Origin: Hyphomonas chukchiensis
Lineage (GTDB): Bacteria; Pseudomonadota; Alphaproteobacteria; Caulobacterales; Hyphomonadaceae
Direction: 5' to 3'
NCBI RefSeq assembly: GCF_000682695.1
Contig: NZ_AWFG01000074.1
Location: 1-64,000, forward strand
Length of the DNA stretch: 64,000 nt
In this document: one piece after another, positions 1 to 8,620 of the stretch
Position numbering within the stretch: the first letter of the stretch is position 1
How the letters are laid out: every line of letters starts with the position of its first letter
Notes under the pieces: generated by a model
Seen by the model: the letters and a program-made list of their open reading frames with translations, nothing else
Database searches by the model: none
Told to the model about the DNA's origin: nothing
Made by a program: the position numbers and the translations under genes

Positions 1-10
1 CCTTGCCCAT
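1..10 (-). CDS. 5' end of a truncated minus-strand gene (unidentified)
   Basis: The reverse strand reads ATG-GGC-AAG (Met-Gly-Lys) from base 10 to the window edge. A near-perfect Shine-Dalgarno AAGGAG (complement of 18-23) lies 7 nt upstream of the ATG. That strength of ribosome site directly before an ATG supports a real gene start, divergent from pgi. Only three codons are visible, so the product cannot be named. Confidence 0.45.
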
Positions 11-34
11 CGGGCCTCTCCTTAGGTGTCTGTC

Positions 35-83
35 GTCCGGCCCGCCGGACAGGGTTTCATATTGATTTGGCAGGCGGACTGCC
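35..83. promoter_or_regulatory. two inverted repeats between divergent genes
   Basis: GTCCGGC-CC-GCCGGAC (35-50) is a perfect 7-bp dyad, and GGCAG-N5-CTGCC (69-83) is a second. Both lie between the truncated minus-strand gene and pgi, where a regulator could control both. They could also be operator DNA or RNA hairpins in a leader. No known regulator motif is recognised. Confidence 0.3.
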
Positions 84-223
84 CGTTAAACGCGCCTCAT
101 ACCCATGTGTGACGCGGGTTTCAAGCAGGCAATTGTATCCTGGCTGCCAAGATGGGCGCGACTTGCCTACCTGCCCCAAGGCCGGATATGCCAAAGCTCA
201 ACTTCGCCACTGAGGGCCTCAAC

Positions 224-1774
224 ATGGATATTGACCTGTCTGCTCATCGCGACCGCTTACGCAATCGCTCCCTTGGCGCCATCGCTGCAAGTCGCGCAGG
301 CCAGGCAACGCTGACGGCTGCGGGCTGGCGGATCGATATGGCCCGGCAATATCTGGATCCGGAATCAGAGGCGGCATTGCTTGCGTTCGGCGAGACCTGC
401 GCCCTCGAAACTGCCTCATCCGACCTCTTCAGTGGCGCCATCGTGAACCCATCGGAAGGCCGCCCTGCACTGCACTGGGCCCTGCGCGCGGGTTCGCCAC
501 TTGAGGGCGAAGCCGAAACCGTACGCCAGAGTATCCAGCCGGCCCTGCAATTCGCCCGCGACCAGCGGTCCGGCAAAGTGACGACGTCAGGCGGCGCGCC
601 ATTCACGGCCGTCGTCCATATCGGCATTGGCGGTTCTGACTTCGGCCCCCGCCTGATCGCTGACGCCTTCGAAGACCTTGCCCCCGCAGGCATCGACCTT
701 CGCTTTTGCGCCAATGTTGACCCACTGGATCTGGATCGGGCCCTGACAGGGCTCGACCCAAAATCCACGCTTGTGATTGGCGTCTCCAAATCATTCGGCA
801 CCGAAGAGACACTCTACAACCTCGATCGCGCCCGCAAATGGCTCGAACGTGCCCTTGGCGACGATGCCGCGCATCATCTTGGGCTGGTCACGGCCGCACC
901 GGAAAAGGCCAAGGCCTGGCTCAATGGGCGTGATGCGCATGTCTTTGACATGCCACTTTCCGTCGGTGGCCGCTTCTCGCTCTGGTCCGCCGCTTCGCTC
1001 GCCTGCATGATCTATCTCGGCGCCGATTTGTTCGAGCGAATTCTTGCCGGCGCCGCCGCGATGGATGCCCACACGCGCGACACACCACCGGCGAAAAACG
1101 TGCCGATGCGCCTCGCGCTTCTGGACTACTGGAACACGTCGATCCTGGGCGACAAGATGCGGGTCGTCCTCGCCTATGCCAACCGGCTGCGCATGCTGCC
1201 GACCTACCTGCAGCAGCTCGAAATGGAATCGAACGGCAAGAGCGTCGGTCCGGACGGCGAGGCCATTGCGGTGGCGACTGCTCCGGCACTCTGGGGTGGC
1301 GAAGGTTCGGTCGGCCAGCACTCCTACCACCAATGGCTCCATCAGGGGTCTCAGGCTGTGCCATGCGAGTTCATTCTTGCACCCGATGCAGGTCGCGACT
1401 CAGCCGGTCTTGCGGCGCTAACGGCCCACGCTCTGGCCCAGGCCGAGGTGCTCGCCAACGGCCGTTCGCTTGAAGAGGTCAAGAAGGAAGAACCCGGTCT
1501 GACCGACGCCGTCGCAAGGCAGAAGGTCCATGCAGGCGGGCGCGCATCGACATTCATGACCCATTCTGCATTCGGGCCTGAAGCGTTCGGCGCGCTCGTC
1601 GCCATGTACGAGCACCGCACCTATTTTGCCGGCAAGCTCTGGGGGCTAAACCCGTTCGATCAGTGGGGCGTCGAACGCGGCAAGACCATGGCCGGTCGCC
1701 TGAAGCCTGCGCTTACCGGTGATGCCTCGGCGGATGACCCGGTCACAGCGTCCCTGATTGCCGCGCTGCGTTAG
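224..1774 (+). CDS. pgi: glucose-6-phosphate isomerase
   Basis: Cytoplasmic isomerase interconverting glucose-6-phosphate and fructose-6-phosphate in glycolysis and gluconeogenesis. The 516-residue product shows the phosphoglucose isomerase core: the sugar-phosphate binding stretch VVHIGIGGSDFGPRL, the SKSFGTEET loop, the MESNGKSV segment, the SVGQHSYHQWLHQG signature with its catalytic histidine, and the C-terminal LWGLNPFDQWGVERGK block. The reading frame is open further upstream (ATGs at 152 and 188), but the start at 224 (MDIDLSAHRDR) matches the family N-terminus. The RNase E/G gene follows 3 nt after the stop, suggesting co-transcription. Confidence 0.95.
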   Translation: MDIDLSAHRDRLRNRSLGAIAASRAGQATLTAAGWRIDMARQYLDPESEAALLAFGETCALETASSDLFSGAIVNPSEGRPALHWALRAGSPLEGEAETVRQSIQPALQFARDQRSGKVTTSGGAPFTAVVHIGIGGSDFGPRLIADAFEDLAPAGIDLRFCANVDPLDLDRALTGLDPKSTLVIGVSKSFGTEETLYNLDRARKWLERALGDDAAHHLGLVTAAPEKAKAWLNGRDAHVFDMPLSVGGRFSLWSAASLACMIYLGADLFERILAGAAAMDAHTRDTPPAKNVPMRLALLDYWNTSILGDKMRVVLAYANRLRMLPTYLQQLEMESNGKSVGPDGEAIAVATAPALWGGEGSVGQHSYHQWLHQGSQAVPCEFILAPDAGRDSAGLAALTAHALAQAEVLANGRSLEEVKKEEPGLTDAVARQKVHAGGRASTFMTHSAFGPEAFGALVAMYEHRTYFAGKLWGLNPFDQWGVERGKTMAGRLKPALTGDASADDPVTASLIAALR

Positions 1775-1777
1775 TCG

Positions 1778-2830
1778 ATGCCGATTGCCCGCATCCTGCG
1801 CGAAACGGCAATCGGCGAGACACGCTGGGTCGCATTCGATACGACAGCACGACCCGTAGCGCTTCATCTTGAGCGGTTAAGTGACCGGCAGAGGCGGGCC
1901 TATCTTGGTGACACGCTCGACGCACGCCTTCGGGCCATTCAGCCGCGTCAGGGTGGCGGCTTCGTGGAACTGCTTTCCGGCGAGAATGTGTTCATGCGGC
2001 TTGATGAAGGACATGGGCTTACGGAAGGCCAGAACCTGCACGTTGAAGTGGTCGCCGAAGCGCGACGCGACAAGCTTGCTCGCGTCATGAAGGCAGCAAC
2101 TAACGCCACCCAAAACCAAGATCGCGACACGCGATGGCGTATGGCGCTGCCCGGCGCGGGTTCTGTGTCCGTCGAGGACGTTTCCATTGGCGACGGAGAA
2201 ATTACGGCCGCATGGGATGAGGCCTTGTCCGGTTCGGTAACGCTTCCGGCCGGCGGGACGCTGCATATCCAGCCCACGAACGCCCTCGTGGCTGTCGATC
2301 TGGACACCTCCGGCCGCAATGATCCGGGGCGCGCTGCGGCCCGAGCGCTGCGCATCAACACTGAGGCAGCGCAGGAGCTCGCCCGGCAAGCCAGTCTGCG
2401 GAACCTCGGCGGCGCCATGGTTCTGGATTGCGTCTCACCCATAAATCGCGAAAGCGGCATCAAGGTCCGCGATGCTTTCCTGTCTGCTTTCAAGGCCTTG
2501 TCTCACCGTAAGGTACGCGCGCTCGCTCCCTCGGCGTTCGGTCTCATGGAAGCATCCGTCGCTTGGGGCGCAGCGCCGCTGGCCGACAGGCTGATGACGC
2601 CAGACGGCGAACCCACAGACGAAACGCTCTGTCTGGAGAGCCTGCGCCAGCTCCAGCGCGAAGCCGTAGCCCAGCCCATGGCACGCCTGACCCTTTCCCT
2701 GCCTCGGCGTGCTTTTGAGTGGATGACAGCAAGTCGACTGGACCTGCAGGCGCAACTCAATGAAACATTCGGCGCCCGCCTGACCGTTTTACCGTACGAC
2801 CATTCCAAACCGGACATTTTCCAGACATGA
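1778..2830 (+). CDS. short ribonuclease E/G family protein
   Basis: Related to the catalytic half of RNase E/G, the endoribonucleases of rRNA maturation and mRNA decay. An S1-like segment (residues about 35-105, [17 protein letters not shown]) is followed by the DNase I-like subdomain (about 165-290; VDLDTSG at 172-178, [15 protein letters not shown] near 208-222). At 350 residues it is much shorter than RNase G (near 490) and lacks the CPxCxG zinc link. In RNase E the second motif reads IDFIDM; here the later acidic position is Ser220 after Asp217, so full nuclease activity is uncertain. It overlaps yacG by 4 nt (ATGA), a pairing known in other alphaproteobacteria. Confidence 0.85.
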   Translation: MPIARILRETAIGETRWVAFDTTARPVALHLERLSDRQRRAYLGDTLDARLRAIQPRQGGGFVELLSGENVFMRLDEGHGLTEGQNLHVEVVAEARRDKLARVMKAATNATQNQDRDTRWRMALPGAGSVSVEDVSIGDGEITAAWDEALSGSVTLPAGGTLHIQPTNALVAVDLDTSGRNDPGRAAARALRINTEAAQELARQASLRNLGGAMVLDCVSPINRESGIKVRDAFLSAFKALSHRKVRALAPSAFGLMEASVAWGAAPLADRLMTPDGEPTDETLCLESLRQLQREAVAQPMARLTLSLPRRAFEWMTASRLDLQAQLNETFGARLTVLPYDHSKPDIFQT

Positions 2831-3048
2831 GCAAACCGATCGCCCCCGAAAAACGCACCCCCAAATGCGCGCAGTGCCACAAGAAGCCGGTCTCGCCGGA
2901 ATACAGGCCCTTTTGCTCCAAGCGCTGCGCCGATATCGATCTCGGGCAATGGTTGAAGGGCGGCTATGCGATCCCCGGAGCGCCGGCAGAACTCGAGGAA
3001 AACCCCCGCGACACATCGCCGTCTGAAGACATCACAGATGATGACTGA
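2827..3048 (+). CDS. yacG: DNA gyrase inhibitor / zinc-binding protein YacG
   Basis: A 73-residue zinc-finger protein. YacG binds GyrB and inhibits gyrase in E. coli; that role is inferred here. Four cysteines form the zinc site as C-x2-C (CAQC) and C-x3-C (CSKRC), with the family stretch [19 protein letters not shown]. The C-terminal tail is acidic ([17 protein letters not shown]). The start overlaps the RNase E/G stop, so the two are translationally coupled. The tRNA-Phe gene follows 56 nt downstream. Confidence 0.9.
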   Translation: MSKPIAPEKRTPKCAQCHKKPVSPEYRPFCSKRCADIDLGQWLKGGYAIPGAPAELEENPRDTSPSEDITDDD

Positions 3049-3056
3049 AAACACGA

Positions 3057-3084
3057 TGGACAAGCGTGCCTGCCTTGGTTAGAA
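3057..3084 (+). promoter_or_regulatory. candidate promoter of tRNA-Phe
   Basis: TGGACA (3057-3062) resembles a -35 box and is followed after 16 bp by TTAGAA (3079-3084). This would start transcription near 3091, about 14 nt before the tRNA. The -10 match is weak, so read-through from yacG is an alternative. Confidence 0.35.
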
Positions 3085-3104
3085 CCCGCCTTCCCTGCTG
3101 GCCC

Positions 3105-3179
3105 GCCCGGGTAGCTCAGGGGTAGAGCAGCGGATTGAAAATCCGCGTGTCGGTGGTTCGATTCCGCCCCCGGGCACCA
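3105..3179 (+). tRNA. tRNA-Phe (GAA)
   Basis: A full cloverleaf can be drawn. The acceptor stem GCCCGGG (3105-3111) pairs with CCCGGGC (3169-3175). The anticodon stem GCGGA/TCCGC carries the loop TTGAAAA with anticodon GAA at 3137-3139. The T stem GGTGG pairs with CCGCC around TTCGATT. The discriminator is A3176 and the CCA end is encoded at 3177-3179. Confidence 0.97.
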
Positions 3180-3402
3180 TTTTAAAACGGCCTCGCCAGC
3201 CGGAACCCCGGAGAAAGACAGAATCCGCGTTTACACTTCGCGTCGAAGTTGGAGCGATACGCTCATGCGTTGCCGACATCGCCCAAGCCGTCTCCACAGG
3301 GTCGCAAAGCGCCTTCGATCCGTGCAACTTGCGGATTATCCCGTATTTCTTTTGATCGACGGAACTTTTGTCACACGTCACGGGTAACATGAGCGGGTTC
3401 AC

Positions 3403-4803
3403 ATGACAGACTTGAAACAATCATCACCACCTCGCCTTGTCGCCGTCTCCAATCGCACGGCCTATGGCAGTCAGACCCGCGCAGGCGGGCTTGCAGTGGC
3501 CCTCTGGGACACTCTCGCGGAATCAGGCGGCTTGTGGATCGGTTGGAGCGGCAAGATCTTCGACGTACCGCGGCGCAGGGTGCAACTTGTGGAAGAAGAT
3601 GGGGTCTCATTTGCCCTCGTTGACATGTCGAAGGCAGAATATGAGGGCTTCTATCTGGGCTACGCCAACAGCGTTCTCTGGCCCGTCATGCACAACCGAC
3701 TCGACCTCGCCGTCTTCGATAGCGACTATTTCGCGGCTTATGAATCCATCAATCGCCGTTTTGCCGAAGCCGTTGAAGCCCAGACAAGCGAGACGGACAT
3801 TGTCTGGGTCCAAGACTACCACTTTTTCCTTCTGGCCCGGCATCTGAAGGATGGGGGCTGTAGGCGGCGCACCGGCTTCTTCTTGCACATTCCGTTTCCA
3901 GCACCGGAAGTGTTCCGGTCTATCCCAAACCATATGACTCTCGCCGAAGGCATTTGCGCCTATGATGTTGTTGGCCTTCAAAGCCCGCACGACTGCGCCA
4001 ATCTCGGCCGTTACCTGCATGAGGAGATGGGTGCCGAGAAAATGGATGATGAGCGCTACCGCATCGGCGACCATGTCCTCACAATGAGACTGTGCCCGAT
4101 CGGGATCGACGCGGAAGGCTTTAGCTTGAGTGCGACGAGTGAAGTGGCTGAGAAAGCGTCAAACCGTCTCTCACGCTTCCTCGGCAAGCGTAATCTCGTC
4201 ATCGGCGTTGACCGGATGGACTATTCCAAAGGCCTGCCCCAGCGATTTGAAGGCATGGCGACGCTGTTTGACAAGTATCCCGACCTGCACGGCAATATCT
4301 CCTTCACGCAGATCGCGCCGCCGTCCCGCTCAGTCGTCGAGGAATATGCCCAGCTGCGACAACAGCTCGATGAATTGTCCGGGCGTATCAATGGCGATTA
4401 TGGCGATCTGGACTGGATACCCATCCGCTACCTGGCTCGCGGATACGACCGCGAAGAACTGGCGGGACTTTATCGCCTGGCACGTGTCGGGCTCGTAACC
4501 CCCCTCCAGGACGGGATGAACCTGGTTGCGAAGGAGTATATCGCCGCCCAGGACCCCGATGATCCCGGTGTTCTTGTGCTCTCTCAATTTGCTGGCGCCG
4601 CCCAACAGATGACGGATGCCCTGATTATTAATCCGCATGACCGCAACGCCGTAGCCGAGGCCGTTCGGGAAGCACTCCAGATGCCATTGGATGAGCGCCA
4701 AAGGCGCTGGCGTGCCCTGTATCGAGGCATTTGCGAGCAGGATATCAACTGGTGGCGAGACCACTTTCTGGCGGCGTTTGACACATCCGGACCCGCCGAC
4801 TAG
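3403..4803 (+). CDS. otsA: trehalose-6-phosphate synthase
   Basis: GT20 glycosyltransferase that joins UDP-glucose and glucose-6-phosphate into trehalose-6-phosphate, the first step of trehalose synthesis in the cytoplasm. Family landmarks in the 466 residues: SNRTAYGSQTRAGGLAVAL near residues 15-34, WVQDYHFFLL near 135, the FLHIPFP stretch near 160, VDRMDYSKGLPQRFEG near 268-284, and TPLQDGMNLVAKEY near 366-380. It opens a three-gene operon; its TAG stop overlaps the GTG start of otsB. The 222 nt between tRNA-Phe and this gene hold no other gene that I can see. Trehalose suggests osmotic or desiccation stress. Confidence 0.95.
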   Translation: MTDLKQSSPPRLVAVSNRTAYGSQTRAGGLAVALWDTLAESGGLWIGWSGKIFDVPRRRVQLVEEDGVSFALVDMSKAEYEGFYLGYANSVLWPVMHNRLDLAVFDSDYFAAYESINRRFAEAVEAQTSETDIVWVQDYHFFLLARHLKDGGCRRRTGFFLHIPFPAPEVFRSIPNHMTLAEGICAYDVVGLQSPHDCANLGRYLHEEMGAEKMDDERYRIGDHVLTMRLCPIGIDAEGFSLSATSEVAEKASNRLSRFLGKRNLVIGVDRMDYSKGLPQRFEGMATLFDKYPDLHGNISFTQIAPPSRSVVEEYAQLRQQLDELSGRINGDYGDLDWIPIRYLARGYDREELAGLYRLARVGLVTPLQDGMNLVAKEYIAAQDPDDPGVLVLSQFAGAAQQMTDALIINPHDRNAVAEAVREALQMPLDERQRRWRALYRGICEQDINWWRDHFLAAFDTSGPAD

Positions 4804-5543
4804 TGCAGCGTATGGCTGTAACAACTGAAAGAGAATTTGCCCTGGCGTCTGATGATGCCTTGTTCCTTGATTTCGACGGGACCTTGGCCGGGCTGCAGGA
4901 TGACGCGGACACCGTCAGCCTCCTTTCCGGCATGGACAAAGTGCTTGTCTCCTGTGCGGAACGTGTGGGCGGCGCACTCGCAGTCCTATCCGGCCGGGAC
5001 CTCGGCGATCTTTCCAAACGCGTGCCTTCGGGATTGTGGCGTTTTGGCAATCACGGCCTGCGTCGCGCAGCACCAAACGAAACACCCGCCGGTACGATTG
5101 CCCATGCACCGGCTGACCTGGTCGCTGCGCTACAGATACTCGCGACACGGCACCCCGGCGTTCAGCTTGAGCCCAAAGGCCCCGTGCTTGCCGTTCACTA
5201 TCGCGCCGCGCCAGATGTCGCGCATGAACTCGGCGAAGCATTGAATCGAGCAATCGAACCGTTTGCTGATTATTCGCTCCAGCACGGTAAAATGGTCTAC
5301 GAGGCAAAGCCGAGCGCTGCCAACAAGGGCGCATGTCTCACTGACGCAATGTCGAGCGCGCCATTTCAGGGCCGGCGGCCTGTAATGATCGGCGACGACA
5401 CGACTGACGAAGACGCCTTTTCCGCCGCGCAATCATTGGGCGGCTTGGCCATCAAAGTCGGCGAAGGCCCAACCGTCGCACACCATAGGCTCACGTCTGT
5501 TGCAGACGTACACGCACTGCTCAGGGAGTTTGCATCAATATGA
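4803..5543 (+). CDS. otsB: trehalose-6-phosphate phosphatase
   Basis: HAD-superfamily phosphatase that removes the phosphate from trehalose-6-phosphate. The 246-residue product has the HAD nucleophile motif FLDFDGTL (residues 22-29; Asp24 nucleophile, Asp26 acid/base) and the C-terminal metal motif IGDDTTDEDAF (about 195-205). The start is a GTG that shares a base with the otsA stop; an ATG at 4812, three codons on, is the alternative. The end overlaps the next gene by 4 nt (ATGA), so all three genes are translationally coupled. Confidence 0.93.
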   Translation: MQRMAVTTEREFALASDDALFLDFDGTLAGLQDDADTVSLLSGMDKVLVSCAERVGGALAVLSGRDLGDLSKRVPSGLWRFGNHGLRRAAPNETPAGTIAHAPADLVAALQILATRHPGVQLEPKGPVLAVHYRAAPDVAHELGEALNRAIEPFADYSLQHGKMVYEAKPSAANKGACLTDAMSSAPFQGRRPVMIGDDTTDEDAFSAAQSLGGLAIKVGEGPTVAHHRLTSVADVHALLREFASI

Positions 5544-7309
5544 ACGGACTGGATCTGGGAGTCGTCGGCAATGGAACAATTGCAGGCCTCGTAAACTCCG
5601 TTGGCAATTACCAATGGCTCTGCCTGCCGCGTTTTGACGGCGAGCCGGTTTTCAACAAGCTGCTCGGCGGCGGGGGCCAGTTCGACATCTGGATGGATGG
5701 CCTGGTATCGCGGTCGCAATCCTATGACACCAATACCGCCATCCTCCGCACACGTCTTGAAGCGGAAGACGGCGCAGTCATGGAAATCATCGACTTTGCT
5801 CCACGCTTCGAGACGCGCGGGCGCGTGTTCCGGCCGGCTTCCATCGTCCGGCGCTTCCACGTCGTTTCCGGCACACCGCGTATCCGCATAACACTGACGC
5901 CTGAAACCGATTGGGGTGACCGCAAGCTGCCTGCCGTGCGCGGAGTCAATCATATCCGCTTCAATGATGGCGAACTGGCTTTCCGCGTCACCACAGATGC
6001 GCCAGTTTCCTATGTTCTCTCCGGGACCAGCTTCCTGCTTGAGCAGGACGTTTCCTTCATCCTCGGCGCAGACGAGTCACTGACGGATACTGTCGATGTC
6101 ATCACGCTCGACTGGGAAGAGCGCACCCGCCAATACTGGACGAAATGGGCGCGCAGCCTTGCCGTCCCTTATGAATGGCAGGAGGCAGCGATCCGCGCCG
6201 CCATCACACTGAAACTCTGCGTCTTCGAAGAGACGGGCGGCATCGTGGCCGCCCTCACGACATCCATCCCTGAGCACGAGGGATCCGAGCGCAATTGGGA
6301 CTACCGCTTCTGCTGGATCCGGGACGCTTATTTTACTGTGACGGCGCTGAACCGCTTGTCCGCCATGGGCACACTGGAACACTATATGCGCTGGGTCCGC
6401 AATATCGTGGCCCAGTCCAAAGGCGGGCATATCCAGCCCGTCTATGGCATTGGCCTGGAATCCGATCTGACCGAAGAATATGCAACCCATCTGCCAGGCT
6501 TCCGCCACACGGGCCCAGTCCGGCGCGGCAACCAGGCGGCCGAGCACATCCAGCACGACGTCTACGGCCAGGTCGTCCTCGGCGTCTCGCAATCCTTCTT
6601 CGACAGCCGTCTTATCTCAAGGCCCGGCATTGCCGAGTTCCGCCAGCTGGAGCCCGTCGGCGAACGGGCCTTCGCCGTTCATGACACACCAGATGCCGGC
6701 ATCTGGGAATTCCGCACTATCGCGGAAGTTCACACATCCTCGGCCATCATGTGCTGGGCGGCCTGTGACCGCCTGTCCAAAATCGCCGCGCATCTCGGCT
6801 TGCCTGACAGGGCAACTTATTGGTCGGAACGCGCCGCCATCATCCACAAGACGATCCTGGAGAAAGCCTGGAACCCCAAGGTCGGCGCCTTCACAGCCTC
6901 GTTCGGCGGCGATACGCTTGATGCGTCCGTCCTACTGATGGCCGAGATCGGTTTCGTACCAGCGAGCGACGAGCGCTATGTCGCCACCGTCGACGCGATC
7001 GACAGCACGCTCCGCGAAGGCAATCATGTCTACCGCTACAAGACCGAGGATGATTTCGGCCGTCCCAAGACCGCCTTCACGGCCTGCACGTTCTGGCACA
7101 TCGATGCGCTCTATCGCGTCGGACGTGTCGAAGAGTCACGCGAAATGTTCGAGTCGGTCTTGTCGAGCCGCAATCATGTCGGCCTTCTCTCGGAAGACTT
7201 CGACCCGTCGACGGGCGATCTCTGGGGCAACTTCCCCCAGACTTATTGCATGGTCGGCATCATCAATTCAGCCGCCCTGCTCAGCAAGCCGTGGTCAGAG
7301 GTGATCTAG
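5540..7309 (+). CDS. GH15-family glycoside hydrolase (glucoamylase/trehalase-like)
   Basis: A 589-residue cytoplasmic protein of the glucoamylase-like GH15 family with no signal peptide. An N-terminal beta-sandwich region (about 1-230) precedes the alpha/alpha-barrel. GH15 landmarks are RNWDYRFCWIRDAYFT (about 250-265) and the closing block GLLSEDFDPSTGDLWGNFPQ (about 549-568). Some bacterial GH15 enzymes are trehalases. Its coupling to otsAB by an ATGA overlap suggests it hydrolyses trehalose or a related alpha-glucan, giving synthesis and turnover from one transcript. Substrate is inferred from context; a maltooligosaccharide hydrolase is the alternative. Confidence 0.88.
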   Translation: MNGLDLGVVGNGTIAGLVNSVGNYQWLCLPRFDGEPVFNKLLGGGGQFDIWMDGLVSRSQSYDTNTAILRTRLEAEDGAVMEIIDFAPRFETRGRVFRPASIVRRFHVVSGTPRIRITLTPETDWGDRKLPAVRGVNHIRFNDGELAFRVTTDAPVSYVLSGTSFLLEQDVSFILGADESLTDTVDVITLDWEERTRQYWTKWARSLAVPYEWQEAAIRAAITLKLCVFEETGGIVAALTTSIPEHEGSERNWDYRFCWIRDAYFTVTALNRLSAMGTLEHYMRWVRNIVAQSKGGHIQPVYGIGLESDLTEEYATHLPGFRHTGPVRRGNQAAEHIQHDVYGQVVLGVSQSFFDSRLISRPGIAEFRQLEPVGERAFAVHDTPDAGIWEFRTIAEVHTSSAIMCWAACDRLSKIAAHLGLPDRATYWSERAAIIHKTILEKAWNPKVGAFTASFGGDTLDASVLLMAEIGFVPASDERYVATVDAIDSTLREGNHVYRYKTEDDFGRPKTAFTACTFWHIDALYRVGRVEESREMFESVLSSRNHVGLLSEDFDPSTGDLWGNFPQTYCMVGIINSAALLSKPWSEVI

Positions 7310-7310
7310 G

Positions 7311-7940
7311 TCAGGCGGCAACATCCCCTTGGCCTGACCGGCCAGCCGATGCATCCAGCACGCCCGGCCTGTCCCACAGTCCCTCGGGCCGGATCATCAC
7401 CATCGGGTCCTCATCCGCCGAAAGGGCTTGCGGGTGGTGCGGCACGACTATCTCGATCTCGATATATTCATAATCCGAGAACCAGAAACGCGGCCGGCCA
7501 GGCACCATCCGGCACTTGAAAGTGCGTGACCAGACCGGCCAGAGCCGTGCCTGTATCTGGGCGATCATCCTCGTATAGCCCTTGCGGGCCGCCAGTTCGA
7601 ACGCCTCTGCCAGCATCACCTGCAGCGCGGGCCGACCGCGCTGGCTGCGCAACAGCACCACACGTTCAAGCTTTGCAAACCCGGCGAACCAGCGCATCCG
7701 CAATGTGCCCACCGCCTGCGTTCCATCGAACACAAGGAAATGGGTGGCGCAGAGATCGTTGCCGTCGAACTCCTCTTCATAGGGGCAGTCCTGCTCCGAC
7801 ATGAAAACAGCCGCCCGGATGGCCGCCATCTTCTGATAGTCTTCCAGCGTTCTGACAGGTCGCGCGGAATACCGCTCGAAGGCGCCTTCCGGCACGCGTC
7901 GGCAGAGAACTTGCTCACCTATGACTGGGCGCCCTGTCAT
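7311..7940 (-). CDS. GNAT-fold acetyltransferase-like protein
   Basis: A 209-residue protein with the features of a GNAT N-acyltransferase: RAAVFMSEQDCPYEEEFDGND, then a strand THFLVFDGTQAVGTLRMRW, a segment ERVVLLRSQRGRPALQ in the position of the acyl-CoA pyrophosphate loop, and an amphipathic helix AEAFELAARKGYTRM. The frame is open upstream to 8177, but the start at 7940 forms an ATGA overlap with the upstream gene, and the extension has no family character. Substrate unknown. It converges with the GH15 gene with a 1-nt gap. Confidence 0.7.
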   Translation of the reverse strand: MTGRPVIGEQVLCRRVPEGAFERYSARPVRTLEDYQKMAAIRAAVFMSEQDCPYEEEFDGNDLCATHFLVFDGTQAVGTLRMRWFAGFAKLERVVLLRSQRGRPALQVMLAEAFELAARKGYTRMIAQIQARLWPVWSRTFKCRMVPGRPRFWFSDYEYIEIEIVVPHHPQALSADEDPMVMIRPEGLWDRPGVLDASAGRSGQGDVAA

Positions 7941-8515
7941 GCTGCGGCCCACCGCGACTGGTCCAGCGCTTCCTGAACATACAAATCCGGCAACCCACCC
8001 TCGAAGGGCTTGAAGCCGAGACTGTCCATCGAGCGCCGACCGTCTTCGGTGGCGCCGCGCGCGAAGCATGGATAGGCGCTGAAGAGTTCTACCCGCAGAA
8101 CAGCGGCTGCGGTCATCACCTTCCGACGTGCGTACCGGTTCGCGCCCGCATACACACCGATGTAAAAGGCCGAACATCCCTGTCCGTCAGCACACAGATG
8201 CGCCGGATCGGGCGAGGCTGGCGCATATGTGCCGTTTCGCACGGCCGATTCGCCAGCTGCCGTCAGTGGCAATGACAGGAAGATTCCATCCACCGGATCA
8301 CCCGTCACCCAGGCTGTCATACCGGTGATCCTGTCCATCTCGGCGATCGCTTCGGGCGTTGCCAGTTTGGATTGCATCAGCGACTCAGCCACCGCAACAC
8401 CTTGTTCCAGTTCGGAAAATGTCCCGCGCCGAAACCCAAATCCCGCCGCCTTTTCTACCACCTGGTGAAGGTCGATCACCCCGTTCCCTGAAATACCATT
8501 TGTGATTGTGTTCAT
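7937..8515 (-). CDS. hypothetical protein, possibly GNAT-like
   Basis: A 192-residue protein I do not recognise with certainty. The middle (AWVTGDPVDGIFLSLPLTAAGESAV) and the C-terminal half (helix RKVMTAAAVLRVELFSAYPCFARGATEDGRRSMDSLGFKPFEGG) resemble the end of a GNAT domain. It overlaps the next acetyltransferase-like gene by 4 nt, so the two are probably made together and may act as a pair. It is divergent from a LysR regulator across a 105-nt gap that contains an inverted repeat. Confidence 0.6.
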   Translation of the reverse strand: MNTITNGISGNGVIDLHQVVEKAAGFGFRRGTFSELEQGVAVAESLMQSKLATPEAIAEMDRITGMTAWVTGDPVDGIFLSLPLTAAGESAVRNGTYAPASPDPAHLCADGQGCSAFYIGVYAGANRYARRKVMTAAAVLRVELFSAYPCFARGATEDGRRSMDSLGFKPFEGGLPDLYVQEALDQSRWAAA

Positions 8516-8529
8516 GTCTATTTACCACT

Positions 8530-8543
8530 ACAAGCGTACTTGT
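8530..8543. promoter_or_regulatory. inverted repeat, candidate LysR operator
   Basis: ACAAG-N4-CTTGT lies between the divergent acetyltransferase-like gene (start 8515) and the LysR gene. LysR regulators commonly bind such dyads in the shared intergenic region of divergent targets. Its position only 15 nt from the 8515 start codon would suit repression or autoregulation. This is inferred from position only. Confidence 0.35.
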
Positions 8544-8620
8544 GTGATGCCACAGGCATTGCCGCGTGGCTTTACCAACTGGTGAAACGGGGACTTACAC
8601 CCGTGAAAGGGGACACACGC

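Noticed and set aside
7941-8177. N-terminal extension of the minus-strand acetyltransferase
   Set aside because: The upstream 79 codons overlap the neighbouring gene in another frame and are Arg-rich without motifs. The ATGA overlap start at 7940 is better.
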